Below, in pieces: positions 14,721-22,796 of a DNA stretch of 64,000 nt (within the stretch, counting starts at the first letter, position 1; each line of letters starts with the position of its first letter). Origin of the DNA: Mesorhizobium sp. SOD10 (GTDB taxonomy: Bacteria; Pseudomonadota; Alphaproteobacteria; Rhizobiales; Rhizobiaceae); the NCBI GenBank assembly GCA_000824805.1, contig CCNA01000034.1:310001-374000 (forward strand), in the 5' to 3' direction. Made by a program: the position numbers and the translations under genes. The notes under the pieces were generated by a model. It made no database searches, was not told the origin of the DNA, and saw nothing but the letters and a program-made list of their open reading frames with translations.

Positions 14721-16742
14721 TCAGCCAATCCCGCCCGTCACGGCATACGCTCCGGCAGTGCGCCCATCTGCCAGCCTCACGATAGCGGTGACGATAGAGC
14801 CATAGGAACCGCGCCATACGCTGTGGAAGCCTTGATGCGTCGCGGCCGGCACCACGATCCGGCCGGTGTAGCGGTTCCCGCCGGCCTGCATGATCACCGG
14901 CTCGCCGTTGACGTGGACTTTCACAGCCGCCTCCGGCCCCAGCCTGCCCGCCTCGATCTCCAGCGCGATCGTGATCTCGTTCGTGTCACCGGCGCGGACG
15001 GTTTCGGCGGTCAGCATCAGGGCAACCGGCGCATCGCCGGCACCACTCGTCACACCGCTGCCCCCCGCAAACACATCCTCCGCCAGCGGCGGCGTGCGCG
15101 GCGGAGCGGTGCGGCGCCTTGTGGCGCGCTCATAGTCGCCGGCGACCGTCAGCAGCGCCACGTCATCATAGGCTTTGCCGGCGAAGGTAAGGCCGACCGG
15201 CATACCGATATCGGCCATGGTGCCCATCGGCACCGTCACCGTCGGGATGCCGAGATGGCGCCAGACCAGATTGCCGTTGGCGACCCAGGTGCCGTTGCGC
15301 CAGGCAAGCCGGGCCGAAGCCTCGTTGACATCGGCATCGGCCGGGCCGACATCGGCGACCGCCGGCAGCACCACGGCATCGAGGCGGTTGGCATCGAGCC
15401 AGTCCTCAAAGTCGGCGCGGCGCGTTGCTTCCAGGCCCTTCAGACCGTCCTCGATGGTTGGGATATCTTCCAGTGGCGCCACGCCCTGCTTCGCGCGCTC
15501 GACATATTGCGCCAGATCGAAATCGGCATCGCCATAGCGGTCGCGCAACGTGCCCGGCGGTTGCGGGAAGATCTTTGCGCCGTCGACCGAAGCAAGATCG
15601 GGGATCGCCGGATCGGCATTGGCGCGCAGGAAATCGTCCCACGACCAGATGGAAAGGTCCCAGATCTCGCGCTCGGCGAATTCCGTCGGCACCAACCCGC
15701 GGTCGACCATGGAGCGCGCGCCCGGGCGGTCGCGCTCGTAGTTGGAGACGACAGGAAAATCGACCTCGATCACCTCCGCGCCGAGCGCTTCCAGATCGCG
15801 CGCCGCCTGCCGCCAAAGCTCAAGCACCGAGGCGCGTGTCTCGATCGGCCGGTCGGCGTCTTCGTCCTTGCCGATATACATTTTCGGCACGCCGAGTCTC
15901 TTACCCTTGGGCGCGCCCTGCACGGCAAGCCCCGCATAGCTCGCCGGCCGCAGCATCGAGGCTTTCGGGATTTGCACCCAGGGCTGCACGCGCCAGAAAT
16001 CGCCCCGCGTCTCGGCATCGTCGGCGACGATCACATCGAGCAGCTCCAGCATGTCGGCAACGGTCCGCGTATGCGGCACCACCACATCCATGGTCGGCAC
16101 CAGAGGCCAGTTGCCGCGCACCGAGATGACGCCGCGCGACGGCGTGTAGGCGACCAGCGCATTGTTGGAAGCCGGGGCGCGGCCGGACGACCAGGTTTCT
16201 TCGCCCAGCCCGAAAGCCGCGAAGCTGGCGGCGGTCGCCGTGCCGGAACCGTTCGAAGAGCCGGAGGCGAAGGCGGCGGTGAGGAAATCCTTGTTGTACG
16301 GGCTTTCGGCGCGGCCATAGACGCCGCGCTGCATGCCGCCATTGGCCATCGGCGGCATGTTGGTGAGGCCGATCAGCACCGCGCCGGCCGCGCGCAGGCG
16401 GGCAATGGTGAAAGCGTCCTCGTTTGCCGTGAGATGCTCGAAGGCGGGCGAACCGGCCGCCACCGTCAACCCCTTGGCCTTGTAGCTGTCCTTGGCGGTG
16501 TAGGGGATGCCGTCGAGCGGGCTTAGCGACTTGCCCTCGCGACGGCGGCGATCCGAGGCGGCCGCTTCTTCGAACATATTTGGATTGAGGATGGGCACGG
16601 CATTGAGCGCGATGCCGTGCCGGTCGTAATGGGCGATGCGCCTGAGATAAGCGCCCACCAGTTCGACACTGGTGACCGTGCCGTCTTCCAGCGCACGGCG
16701 CAGATCGGCGATCGAAGCTTCGACGAGGTGGAATGTGGGCAT
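14721..16742 (-). CDS. Amidase-signature hydrolase with C-terminal beta-rich extension
   Basis: A 673-residue protein from ATG 16742. Residues 1 to about 530 are an amidase-signature domain with the Ser-cisSer-Lys triad: Lys84 in IPYTAKDSY, the GSSNGSG segment at 161-167, and Ser186 in EETWSSGRAPA, where other amidases have DTGGSIR. The last 130-140 residues (from about VALMLTAETVRAGDTNEI) are not part of the normal amidase, which ends near 500; they look like an Ig-like beta-sandwich (KVHVNGEPV, YTGRIVVPA). The enzyme probably hydrolyses an amide of unknown nature. No signal peptide is visible. Confidence 0.88.
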   Translation of the reverse strand: MPTFHLVEASIADLRRALEDGTVTSVELVGAYLRRIAHYDRHGIALNAVPILNPNMFEEAAASDRRRREGKSLSPLDGIPYTAKDSYKAKGLTVAAGSPAFEHLTANEDAFTIARLRAAGAVLIGLTNMPPMANGGMQRGVYGRAESPYNKDFLTAAFASGSSNGSGTATAASFAAFGLGEETWSSGRAPASNNALVAYTPSRGVISVRGNWPLVPTMDVVVPHTRTVADMLELLDVIVADDAETRGDFWRVQPWVQIPKASMLRPASYAGLAVQGAPKGKRLGVPKMYIGKDEDADRPIETRASVLELWRQAARDLEALGAEVIEVDFPVVSNYERDRPGARSMVDRGLVPTEFAEREIWDLSIWSWDDFLRANADPAIPDLASVDGAKIFPQPPGTLRDRYGDADFDLAQYVERAKQGVAPLEDIPTIEDGLKGLEATRRADFEDWLDANRLDAVVLPAVADVGPADADVNEASARLAWRNGTWVANGNLVWRHLGIPTVTVPMGTMADIGMPVGLTFAGKAYDDVALLTVAGDYERATRRRTAPPRTPPLAEDVFAGGSGVTSGAGDAPVALMLTAETVRAGDTNEITIALEIEAGRLGPEAAVKVHVNGEPVIMQAGGNRYTGRIVVPAATHQGFHSVWRGSYGSIVTAIVRLADGRTAGAYAVTGGIG

Positions 16743-16780
16743 GATGGCGGGCGAATTCCTTTGCAGAGGTTGCGTTACGT

Positions 16781-16932
16781 CACCCCCCTCTGCCCTGCCG
16801 GGCATCTCACCCGCAAGGGGGAGATTGCTCGCGCGCAGGCTTTCGACAATCGCCGACGTGCAGGGGGTGCTATCGCCAAGCTGCCGATCTCCCTATCGCG
16901 GAGGAGATGCGCGGCAGGCCAGAGGGGGATGC
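16781..16932. repeat. Large intergenic inverted repeat
   Basis: Left arm near 16781-16827 (CACCCCCCTCTGCCCTGCCG, then GCATCTCACCCGCAAGGGGG) and right arm near 16884-16932 are imperfect inverted copies. Each arm is about 45 bases, around a 55-base centre. The same unit recurs at 22637-22796 in full, and in part at 17705-17750 and 27637-27685. It fills the gap between the amidase gene and the hypothetical gene. Confidence 0.75.
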
Positions 16933-16971
16933 TGTCCGGCCGGTCTCTCCCATAGCCCGACAAGCGCTACC

Positions 16972-17643
16972 CTATTTTCCACGAGCGCTCTCCGGGAGCC
17001 CTGCTCTATGTTCGATCCACCAGTCGTTCTGCCAATCCTCATAGCCGAGAAGCGAGCCCTCCATCCTTTCGAGAGCTTCGTTCCAGCCGGTCTTGGCTGA
17101 GACTTTCGACACCAGCAGAAACGCCTCTATCCGCCATTCCTCTCCGGGCAAGGCGAAGAAGACGCGTCGCCATTTTCGGAACCCGGGGAAGAGCGCGCGC
17201 TCGGCCTCGGTGAACGGCGTGTCGACGATGCGGCGGACCAATCGACCGGATCGAACGACGGGATCGAAGCGCTTCAGCGTGTCCTTCAGCCACTGTGTTG
17301 GATAGGCGTCTTGGAACATCGCCAGCGGTTTGCGGCCTTCCAACATCAGCGGCAGTTCGAAATTTGTATGAACGAGATACGGTGTCTCGCGGACTGGATG
17401 CCAGGACTCGATGCGATTGAATCTCGGGTCTGGCACGCAGGGCGGAACGCTTATCGCGCCCAGCCTCTGAAGATCCCCTGGGTTCAATTCCCACAAGCCT
17501 GATAGCTGTGTGCTGCTGCAACCCAGAACCGCACTGAGCTTTTTCAGGTCCAAGACGCAGATTCGAGCCTCGGAGACAGCTGAACCGGTTGCGGGATCGA
17601 TCTCCTGCAGGACAAAATAAGTGGGTTCGGCAGTGTTGCTCAC
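16972..17643 (-). CDS. Hypothetical protein
   Basis: A 223-residue protein of no family I recognise. A GTG at 17643 (VSNTAEPTYFVLQEID) is the most reasonable start, because residues upstream in the open frame are encoded by a copy of the intergenic repeat. The protein begins with a segment that speaks of a beta-strand-rich domain (ICVLDLKKLSAVLG), continues with DPRFNRIESWHPVRETPYLVHTNFELPLMLEGRKPLAMF, and ends with an aromatic-rich tail (GYEDWQNDWWIEHRAG). There is no signal peptide or transmembrane segment. Codon use resembles the neighbouring genes, which supports that it is real. Confidence 0.6.
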   Translation of the reverse strand: MSNTAEPTYFVLQEIDPATGSAVSEARICVLDLKKLSAVLGCSSTQLSGLWELNPGDLQRLGAISVPPCVPDPRFNRIESWHPVRETPYLVHTNFELPLMLEGRKPLAMFQDAYPTQWLKDTLKRFDPVVRSGRLVRRIVDTPFTEAERALFPGFRKWRRVFFALPGEEWRIEAFLLVSKVSAKTGWNEALERMEGSLLGYEDWQNDWWIEHRAGLPESARGK

Positions 17644-17784
17644 GCGGCGACGATGGCTGCTCCGACAGCTCTTGTACAGGCCTTCTTCGGATAGGCTGGC
17701 TGGACAGCGACCTCCTTCTGCCCTGCCGAGCATCTCCGCAAGGGGGAGATCGGCTGTCACGCGGGCTTTCGCCAATCGGCAACG

Positions 17785-19176
17785 TTATTCCGGCGCCCCG
17801 GCAAACACCACCGTGCCATCGCCGCCTGCCGCAGGCCAGTCGCGGATGGTGCGGTCGATGCCGCCGGTCAAAAGCGTCCCGTCGGCGGCAAACGCCACCG
17901 AGTACATCGGCCCGGTGCCGGGGTCGAACTCGGCGATCTCGGCGCCGGTGTCCATGTTCCAGATCCGAGCCGTGCCATCCAGCGAGACGGAGCCGAGCCG
18001 TTTGCCGTCGGCCGATAGGGCGAGCGCGTAGACCGTGCCGGAATGGCCGTCGAAGCGGCGGACTTCCTTGAAGGTGTCGAGGTCCCAGAGTTTTATCGTG
18101 TAGTCGCCGCTGCCGGTCACCGCGTGATGGCCGTCGGCCAGGAAGACCGCGCCATAGGCGCCGCGGTCGTGGCCGTGCCAGCTGCGCAGCTGCTTGCCGG
18201 CAATGATATCCCAAAGCTTCAGCTCACCGTCGATGCTGCCGGTAAGGGCCATGGTGCCGTCGGGCGAGATGGCGACGGAGCTCACCGACCAGTCGTGGCC
18301 CGGCAGCACATGCAAGACCGTCCCCTTCTCCAGGTCCCAGACAACCACGGAACCGGTATCGTGACCGCTGACGGCGCGCTTGCCGTCCTGGCTGATCTTC
18401 AACTGCCTGACGCCGCCGTTCGCCCCCGAGGAGAAGACGTGCAGCACCGTGCCGTCTGAGAGCTGGCGCAGCACGATCTCGCCGTCGTCGCCGGCAGTGA
18501 GCGCTGTCCTGCCGTCAGGCATGAAAAGCGCGCTGCGCGCCATGTCCTTGTGCTCGCCAAGATCGCGGATCAGCCGCTTGCCGTCGATATCCCAGAGCTT
18601 GATCATGCGGTCGGTGCTGGCGCTCATGATCTCGTGGCCGTCGGCGGACACCGCCAGCCAGACCACGGCGTCGCGGTGACCTTCCGGCGCGGTCGGTTGG
18701 GCCGGAGGCGCAGGCGGAGGCGGCGCCACCGTCTGCGGCGGCGTTGCCGGCGCGAGCGCCATCTGCTCGTTCGGCTGGACAGGCCGTGCCGGTTGGGCAG
18801 GCGGCGCGGACTCGGCCGGCACGGCGGCCGGCGGCGCGGGCTGGGCGGGCGCCGCAACCGGCTCGGACGGCGCGGGCTTCGCGGCCTCTTGCTGCGCGGC
18901 TGAGTCGACGTTCGCCTCCGGCATGGTCGGTTTTGCGTTCGCCTTCGGCGCGGTTGGTTTTGCGCTCGCCTTCGGCTCGGGCTTCGGCCCGGGGGGCTGA
19001 GGCTCCACCGGCGCGGTGGCGACTTCCTTCGCCCCTTCGCCGCCCGGCCCCGACGCCCTCCACAGACCGAACTGGTCGGCGACGATGACGATCAGGGCCA
19101 AAAGCGGCAAAGCTAGTGCTGCGCGGCGCAGTCGCGGATGGCCGGCCGGCGCGATCTTGGCATCGCGGCCAAACAA
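17785..19176 (-). CDS. Membrane-anchored seven-bladed WD40 propeller protein
   Basis: A 463-residue protein. The only in-frame start is a TTG at 19176, inside the upstream small gene. A transmembrane segment at about residues 18-36 is followed by a Pro/Ala/Lys-rich linker of some 130 residues, then seven WD40 repeats from about 165 to the end (motifs IKLWDID, VVVWDLE, LKLWDII, IKLWDLD, ARIWNMD, IRDWPAA). The C-terminal propeller is therefore outside the inner membrane, held away by the stiff linker. It probably is a scaffold for protein binding. It overlaps by 64 bases with the preceding two-helix membrane protein gene, suggesting translational coupling. Confidence 0.85.
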   Translation of the reverse strand: MFGRDAKIAPAGHPRLRRAALALPLLALIVIVADQFGLWRASGPGGEGAKEVATAPVEPQPPGPKPEPKASAKPTAPKANAKPTMPEANVDSAAQQEAAKPAPSEPVAAPAQPAPPAAVPAESAPPAQPARPVQPNEQMALAPATPPQTVAPPPPAPPAQPTAPEGHRDAVVWLAVSADGHEIMSASTDRMIKLWDIDGKRLIRDLGEHKDMARSALFMPDGRTALTAGDDGEIVLRQLSDGTVLHVFSSGANGGVRQLKISQDGKRAVSGHDTGSVVVWDLEKGTVLHVLPGHDWSVSSVAISPDGTMALTGSIDGELKLWDIIAGKQLRSWHGHDRGAYGAVFLADGHHAVTGSGDYTIKLWDLDTFKEVRRFDGHSGTVYALALSADGKRLGSVSLDGTARIWNMDTGAEIAEFDPGTGPMYSVAFAADGTLLTGGIDRTIRDWPAAGGDGTVVFAGAPE

Positions 19177-19388
19177 CGGGGCGGCCGGATCGTGCCTGGC
19201 GGCGCCGGGCAGCAGCCCGGGAGGAAAAGCAGCCCGGCAAGAACCGACAGCACGCCCGCCGCGCCGAAGATTTCCAGCCGCGCTGTCGCCGACGGCCTGC
19301 CGCCCAGCGCCGGATAGAGCTTGGCAAAACAGGCTATGCCGACGATCAGCATCGCCAGCGCCAGCAGCCTGTCAGTCGATCGCGTCAT
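19113..19388 (-). CDS. Small two-helix membrane protein
   Basis: A 91-residue protein from ATG 19388 (GGGGGAAG lies upstream). It has hydrophobic segments near residues 7-25 (LLALAMLIVGIACFAKLYPAL) and 40-57 (IFGAAGVLSVLAGLLFLPG), then a Pro/Arg/Cys-rich tail. The tail is encoded by the bases that also start the WD40 gene in another frame. No family is recognised. Same-strand overlap with the WD40 gene suggests the two membrane proteins act together. Confidence 0.55.
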   Translation of the reverse strand: MTRSTDRLLALAMLIVGIACFAKLYPALGGRPSATARLEIFGAAGVLSVLAGLLFLPGCCPAPPGTIRPPRCLAAMPRSRRPAIRDCAAQH

Positions 19389-19615
19389 CGGTCTTCCCCC
19401 GCCTCGCCGCTGCTTGCTCCTTTGCGACATCGCGAAGGCAGACCGGCCGCGGCATCTTAGCCGAGCTTGCGGCCAAGACTAAGTGCAAGACATCACAAAG
19501 CCCCATCGGTGATATGCTTCTCATTCAGTTCTAGCGCGGTCACCATACTATCGGGCCGCTGTTCCACCAGTAAAACACTATCCCCATCTATAGAACGGCG
19601 ACCCTGGCCGCTTGC

Positions 19616-19643
19616 TTGACAGAAACCGTTCATATGAGATTAT
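19616..19643 (+). promoter_or_regulatory. Sigma-70-type promoter of the RiPP-precursor-like gene
   Basis: TTGACA at 19616-19621 matches the -35 consensus fully. GATTAT at 19638-19643, after a 16-base spacer, fits the -10 with four of six bases. The start codon is 29 bases downstream. Confidence 0.5.
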
Positions 19644-19671
19644 TGAGTGAGGGTTTTTGGAGGGCAGTGGC

Positions 19672-19785
19672 ATGAAGAAGACTTACGAGAAGCCGGTTTT
19701 CGTCTGCAAGGGTAAGCTTTCGGCAGTTGTGGCGGGTCCGTCCGTAGTCAACGGCAGCACCAATGGCGGCTCCCCGCCGGCTTGA
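19672..19785 (+). CDS. RiPP-precursor-like small peptide
   Basis: A 37-residue open frame, too short for ordinary gene callers. ATG 19672 is 8 bases after GGAGG, and a good promoter lies at 19616-19643. The peptide starts MKKTYEKPVFVCKGKLSAVV and ends in a Gly/Ser/Asn/Pro-rich tail. Its first half fits the YxxP...L/F...G leader motif recognised by RRE (PqqD-like) proteins in lasso-peptide systems, and similar short MKKTYEKP-type peptides are annotated as putative RiPP precursors in rhizobia. The tail has no Asp or Glu, so a lasso macrolactam cannot form in the usual way. No maturase, protease or exporter gene is near, so it is an orphan. Confidence 0.7.
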   Translation: MKKTYEKPVFVCKGKLSAVVAGPSVVNGSTNGGSPPA

Positions 19786-19837
19786 TGATTTAATCCTCAA
19801 ACTTTTGTCGGCACGCCGGTATTGCTTCTGCGACGTT

Positions 19838-21028
19838 TCAGAGCGCAAGCACGAGGTCATCCAGCACGGCCTGCCAGTGGTGCCTGGTGGAAATGCGCAC
19901 ACGCGTCGCCGCCTTAAGCATCGGGGCGTATTGGACGGGCGCCAGCGCGGAAAGCACGATCTCGTCGCTGGCGACAAGTTCCTCGCCTAGCCAGCTTTCG
20001 ACCAGCGCCACCTCGCCTTCCGATGTCAGCCATGCCGTGGTGAGCATTACCGAATGGAAGCCGAAAGGTGCCGCGCGGCCGAACTCGGCCGGATGGCCGC
20101 TGCTGGTGTAGGCGATATAGGCGCCCGACACGTTGCCGTTGACGTAGCCCTCGCTGTTTGCGGTGTGGTCGCGAGCCATGGCGTTGAGATTGCGCCAGTC
20201 GAGCCCGGCGTGACCAGATGGCACCTTGCACAGGCCGCGCGGTGTTATGTCGTCGAATCCGATGGCCTTGAGCGGCGCGTCGGGTGCGAGCGCGCCGGGC
20301 GCCAACAGGCCGAGATTGACCGGGTAGGCCGACAGCTTCAGCCTTCGATCGAGCCCCGAGCCGACAATGACGATTTCATCGGCATCGACGCTCAGCGGGA
20401 CGCGAAAGGCCGCGTCCGCAGGCAGCGCGTGGCTTTGGAGCAACTGGCCCTTGCCCATGACCGACAGTGTCGCTTCCGCCCTTGCCGGCGTGCTGCCGCC
20501 CGCCGCCCGTCCCGGCGCGAGGCCGACCGGCTTCGGCAGGCCCTCGCCGGCAAGGCCAACCATGGAGCCCGGCGCTTCCATCAAGCGCACCGCCTGGTCC
20601 GCGTTGGCGCTGCTGGCGCGCCAGCCGGGCGGCACCGAAACCGAGAAGCGATATCTGCCGGGCCTCTGGATCGCCGCGCTGCGGCGCTTCGACGACATTG
20701 GAAAATTGGCGAAACCGGCGGCGTTGCTGCGCGCCGAGGCAAGGAAGGCGCCGCGCTCGTCATAAAGCCGCACCACGATGCCCGCCATCGGCCGGTCGGC
20801 TTGACCATAGGTGCCGTCGCCGTCGACATCCATGTAGACGAAGGACAAGAAGTTGAGCTTGCCGGATGTCGGCGCCCACTTGGCGCGTGGCGCATAATCG
20901 CCGGCCGGATTGGGGTTGCCGCGCGCCCTGCGACGCTTGCGGCGCCAGCGCAGCGCGATCGCGATGAGGGCGATCGCACCGGCAAGGACGAGGGCTGAGA
21001 TGAGCGCGACGAGGATGGTATCAGCCAT
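19838..21028 (-). CDS. Membrane-anchored protein with SdrD_B-like domain
   Basis: A 396-residue protein. A single transmembrane helix (residues 5-28) is followed by an Arg-rich stop-transfer stretch, so the bulk may be cytosolic or anchored outside depending on orientation; the positive residues after the helix favour N-out. Residues about 58-110 (SFVYMDVDGDGTYGQADRPMAGIVVRLYD then FANFPM) resemble an SdrD_B/prealbumin-like beta domain with a DxDxDG loop that could bind calcium. The remainder is beta-rich and unassigned. The gene is convergent with the RiPP-like peptide gene. I cannot name a function. Confidence 0.65.
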   Translation of the reverse strand: MADTILVALISALVLAGAIALIAIALRWRRKRRRARGNPNPAGDYAPRAKWAPTSGKLNFLSFVYMDVDGDGTYGQADRPMAGIVVRLYDERGAFLASARSNAAGFANFPMSSKRRSAAIQRPGRYRFSVSVPPGWRASSANADQAVRLMEAPGSMVGLAGEGLPKPVGLAPGRAAGGSTPARAEATLSVMGKGQLLQSHALPADAAFRVPLSVDADEIVIVGSGLDRRLKLSAYPVNLGLLAPGALAPDAPLKAIGFDDITPRGLCKVPSGHAGLDWRNLNAMARDHTANSEGYVNGNVSGAYIAYTSSGHPAEFGRAAPFGFHSVMLTTAWLTSEGEVALVESWLGEELVASDEIVLSALAPVQYAPMLKAATRVRISTRHHWQAVLDDLVLAL

Positions 21029-21178
21029 GGCGGGGAAGCGATGGGCGGGTACAAATGACCGAAACCAACAGCATAAGATTTAATCCCCTCAATTTCCTAG
21101 CAGACTAGCGTCGAGCGTTGCCGCCGCAAGTTATGTTCGCGGAAGCTATCTCGAAGAGATGCTGGCGTTTCTGTTTTC

Positions 21179-21952
21179 TCACTCCAACTTCACCCAGACC
21201 GGCGCGTGATCGCTGGGATTTTCCCCTCCCCGCACCTCGCGGTCGATGCCCGCCCCTTTCAGCTTTCGAGCGAGCTTCCTCGACAGCAATATGTGGTCGA
21301 GCCGCAAGCCGGCGTCGCGCGGCCAGCGGTTCCGGCGGTAATCCCAGAAAGTGTAGAGCCGCTCCTCCTTGGGAAAGACCTTGCGCAGCGCGTCGGTCCA
21401 GCCCTGGTCGATCAGCGCGGCGAAGGCGGCGCGGCTTTCAGGTTGCACCAGCGCATTGTCGTCGTAGGAGCGGGTGGCGTAGATGTCACGCGGCTCGGGC
21501 ACGATGTTGAAATCGCCGGCGAGCACCACCGGCAGACCGGTGTCGAGAAGCTGCCCGGCATGCGCCGCGAACCGCTCGTGCCAAGCGAGCTTGTAGGCGA
21601 ATTTCGGCCCCGGCTGCGGGTTGCCGTTCGGTGCATAGAGGCAGGCGATGACGACGCCGTCGACCGCGGCCTCGATGTAACGGGCCTGGCGGTCGGTGTC
21701 GTCGCCGGGCAGCGCGTCGCGCGTCAGCACCGGTTCGGCGCCGCGCGCCAGGATGGCGACGCCGTTCCAGGTCGGCTCGCCCTTCCACACCGCGCCATAG
21801 CCTGCCTTTGCAAGCCTAGTCAGCGGGAATTGGGTGTCGCGGGATTTCAACTCCTGCAGGCAGACGACATCGGGTTTGGCCTTGGCCAGCCAGGCCAGAA
21901 GGTTTTCCAGCCGGCTGTTGATGTTATTGATGTTGAAGGTGGCGATCTTCAT
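21179..21952 (-). CDS. xth: Exodeoxyribonuclease III (AP endonuclease)
   Basis: A 257-residue protein of full family length. Motifs of the exonuclease-endonuclease-phosphatase fold are present in order: MKIATFNINNINSR, VCLQELKS (metal-binding Glu), YAPNGNP, LAGDFNIVPEPRDIY (catalytic Asp/Asn), TFWDYRRNRWPRDAGLRLDHILLS and the terminal NPSDHAPV histidine-aspartate pair. It removes abasic sites and 3' blocks in base-excision repair. It follows a hydrolase gene by 15 bases in the same direction and is part of a repair-rich neighbourhood with ku and ligD. Confidence 0.95.
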   Translation of the reverse strand: MKIATFNINNINSRLENLLAWLAKAKPDVVCLQELKSRDTQFPLTRLAKAGYGAVWKGEPTWNGVAILARGAEPVLTRDALPGDDTDRQARYIEAAVDGVVIACLYAPNGNPQPGPKFAYKLAWHERFAAHAGQLLDTGLPVVLAGDFNIVPEPRDIYATRSYDDNALVQPESRAAFAALIDQGWTDALRKVFPKEERLYTFWDYRRNRWPRDAGLRLDHILLSRKLARKLKGAGIDREVRGGENPSDHAPVWVKLE

Positions 21953-21967
21953 TTGTCGGCTCGCGCT

Positions 21968-22603
21968 TCATGGCGCCAGCTTGGCCTTCACGGTCTCCGC
22001 CACCGTCTTCAAATGGTCCGCGGTCGAAAACCCCGAGATCGCCTTGCGCGGTTTCAGGTCATGGTCGCCGTCCTCCAGCCAGATCACCTCGATCGCGTCG
22101 GAAAGCCCGTAGGTCGAGACTTCGTCCTTGGTGCCGAACTCGTCGCGCGTGCCTTGGAAGATCAGCGTCGGCGTCTTCAGGTCAGCGAGATGCTTTGTCC
22201 TCAACTGCTCGGGCTTGCCCGGCGGGTGGAACGGATAGCCGAGGCAGACCAGGCCGGCGATCTCGCCTTTGGCAAACATCTCGTCGGCGACCATCGAGGC
22301 GACGCGCCCGCCCATCGACTTGCCGCCAATGATGAGCTTGCCGGTCACGCCCTTGGCGCGCAGATCGGCGATTGCCTTGATGTATTCCGGGTTCACCGTC
22401 TCGGCGCGCGGCGGCGGCTTGCGATGGCCGAAGCGACGCGCCGCCATGTAGTGGAACTCGAAACGGGCGACCTGGAAGCCGGCGGCTGCAAGCGCCTTGG
22501 CGGTGGCGATCATGGAAGGCGAATCCATCGACGCGCCGGCGCCGTGCGCGAGAAGGATGGTGACGGGGGCGGTGTCGTCGCCGTCGAAGAGGAAGTGGGT
22601 CAT
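21968..22603 (-). CDS. Alpha/beta hydrolase of the Tex30/KANL3 type
   Basis: A 211-residue protein. The oxyanion-side segment LLAHGAGASMDS, the nucleophile elbow GGKSMGGR (Ser at about 95), the acid in FQGTRDEFG and the histidine in EDGDHDLKPRK give a complete triad. The small size without a cap domain is typical of this family of bacterial proteins of unknown substrate. Its stop is 15 bases before xth, so both may be translated from one mRNA. Confidence 0.88.
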   Translation of the reverse strand: MTHFLFDGDDTAPVTILLAHGAGASMDSPSMIATAKALAAAGFQVARFEFHYMAARRFGHRKPPPRAETVNPEYIKAIADLRAKGVTGKLIIGGKSMGGRVASMVADEMFAKGEIAGLVCLGYPFHPPGKPEQLRTKHLADLKTPTLIFQGTRDEFGTKDEVSTYGLSDAIEVIWLEDGDHDLKPRKAISGFSTADHLKTVAETVKAKLAP

Positions 22604-22636
22604 GGAGGGGTCTCGCTTGCGAGGCCGTGTTCCGTC

Positions 22637-22796
22637 ACACCCCCCTCGGCCCTACCGGGCATCTCCCCCGCAAGGGGGGAGATTGAGCGCTCCTCAGCTT
22701 TCGCCAATCTCTGACGTTGTAAGAATAAGCTGGGCGCGCGAGCTGCCAATCTCCTCCCTTGCGGGGGAGATGGGCGGCAGGCCAGAGGGGGGTGCT
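22637..22796. repeat. Large intergenic inverted repeat (second full copy)
   Basis: Left arm near 22637-22685 (ACACCCCCCTCGGCCCTACC, then GGCATCTCCCCCGCAAGGGG) and right arm near 22744-22796 are inverted copies. It is the same element as at 16781-16932. It ends at the stop codon of the TPR gene. Confidence 0.75.

Noticed and set aside
14445..16526. A 693-codon open frame on the plus strand
   Set aside because: It is antisense to the amidase gene. The translation is Arg/His/Gly-rich without any conserved motif, the usual shadow frame of GC-rich DNA.
17479..17494. GGGTTCAATTCCCAC looks like the T-arm of a tRNA
   Set aside because: It lies inside the coding sequence of the hypothetical protein at 16972-17643 and no acceptor, D-arm or anticodon stem of a tRNA can be built around it.
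19672..19785. Lasso-peptide precursor
   Set aside because: The leader motif fits, but the core lacks the Asp or Glu needed for ring closure, and no B or C enzyme genes are in the window. It is kept only as RiPP-precursor-like.
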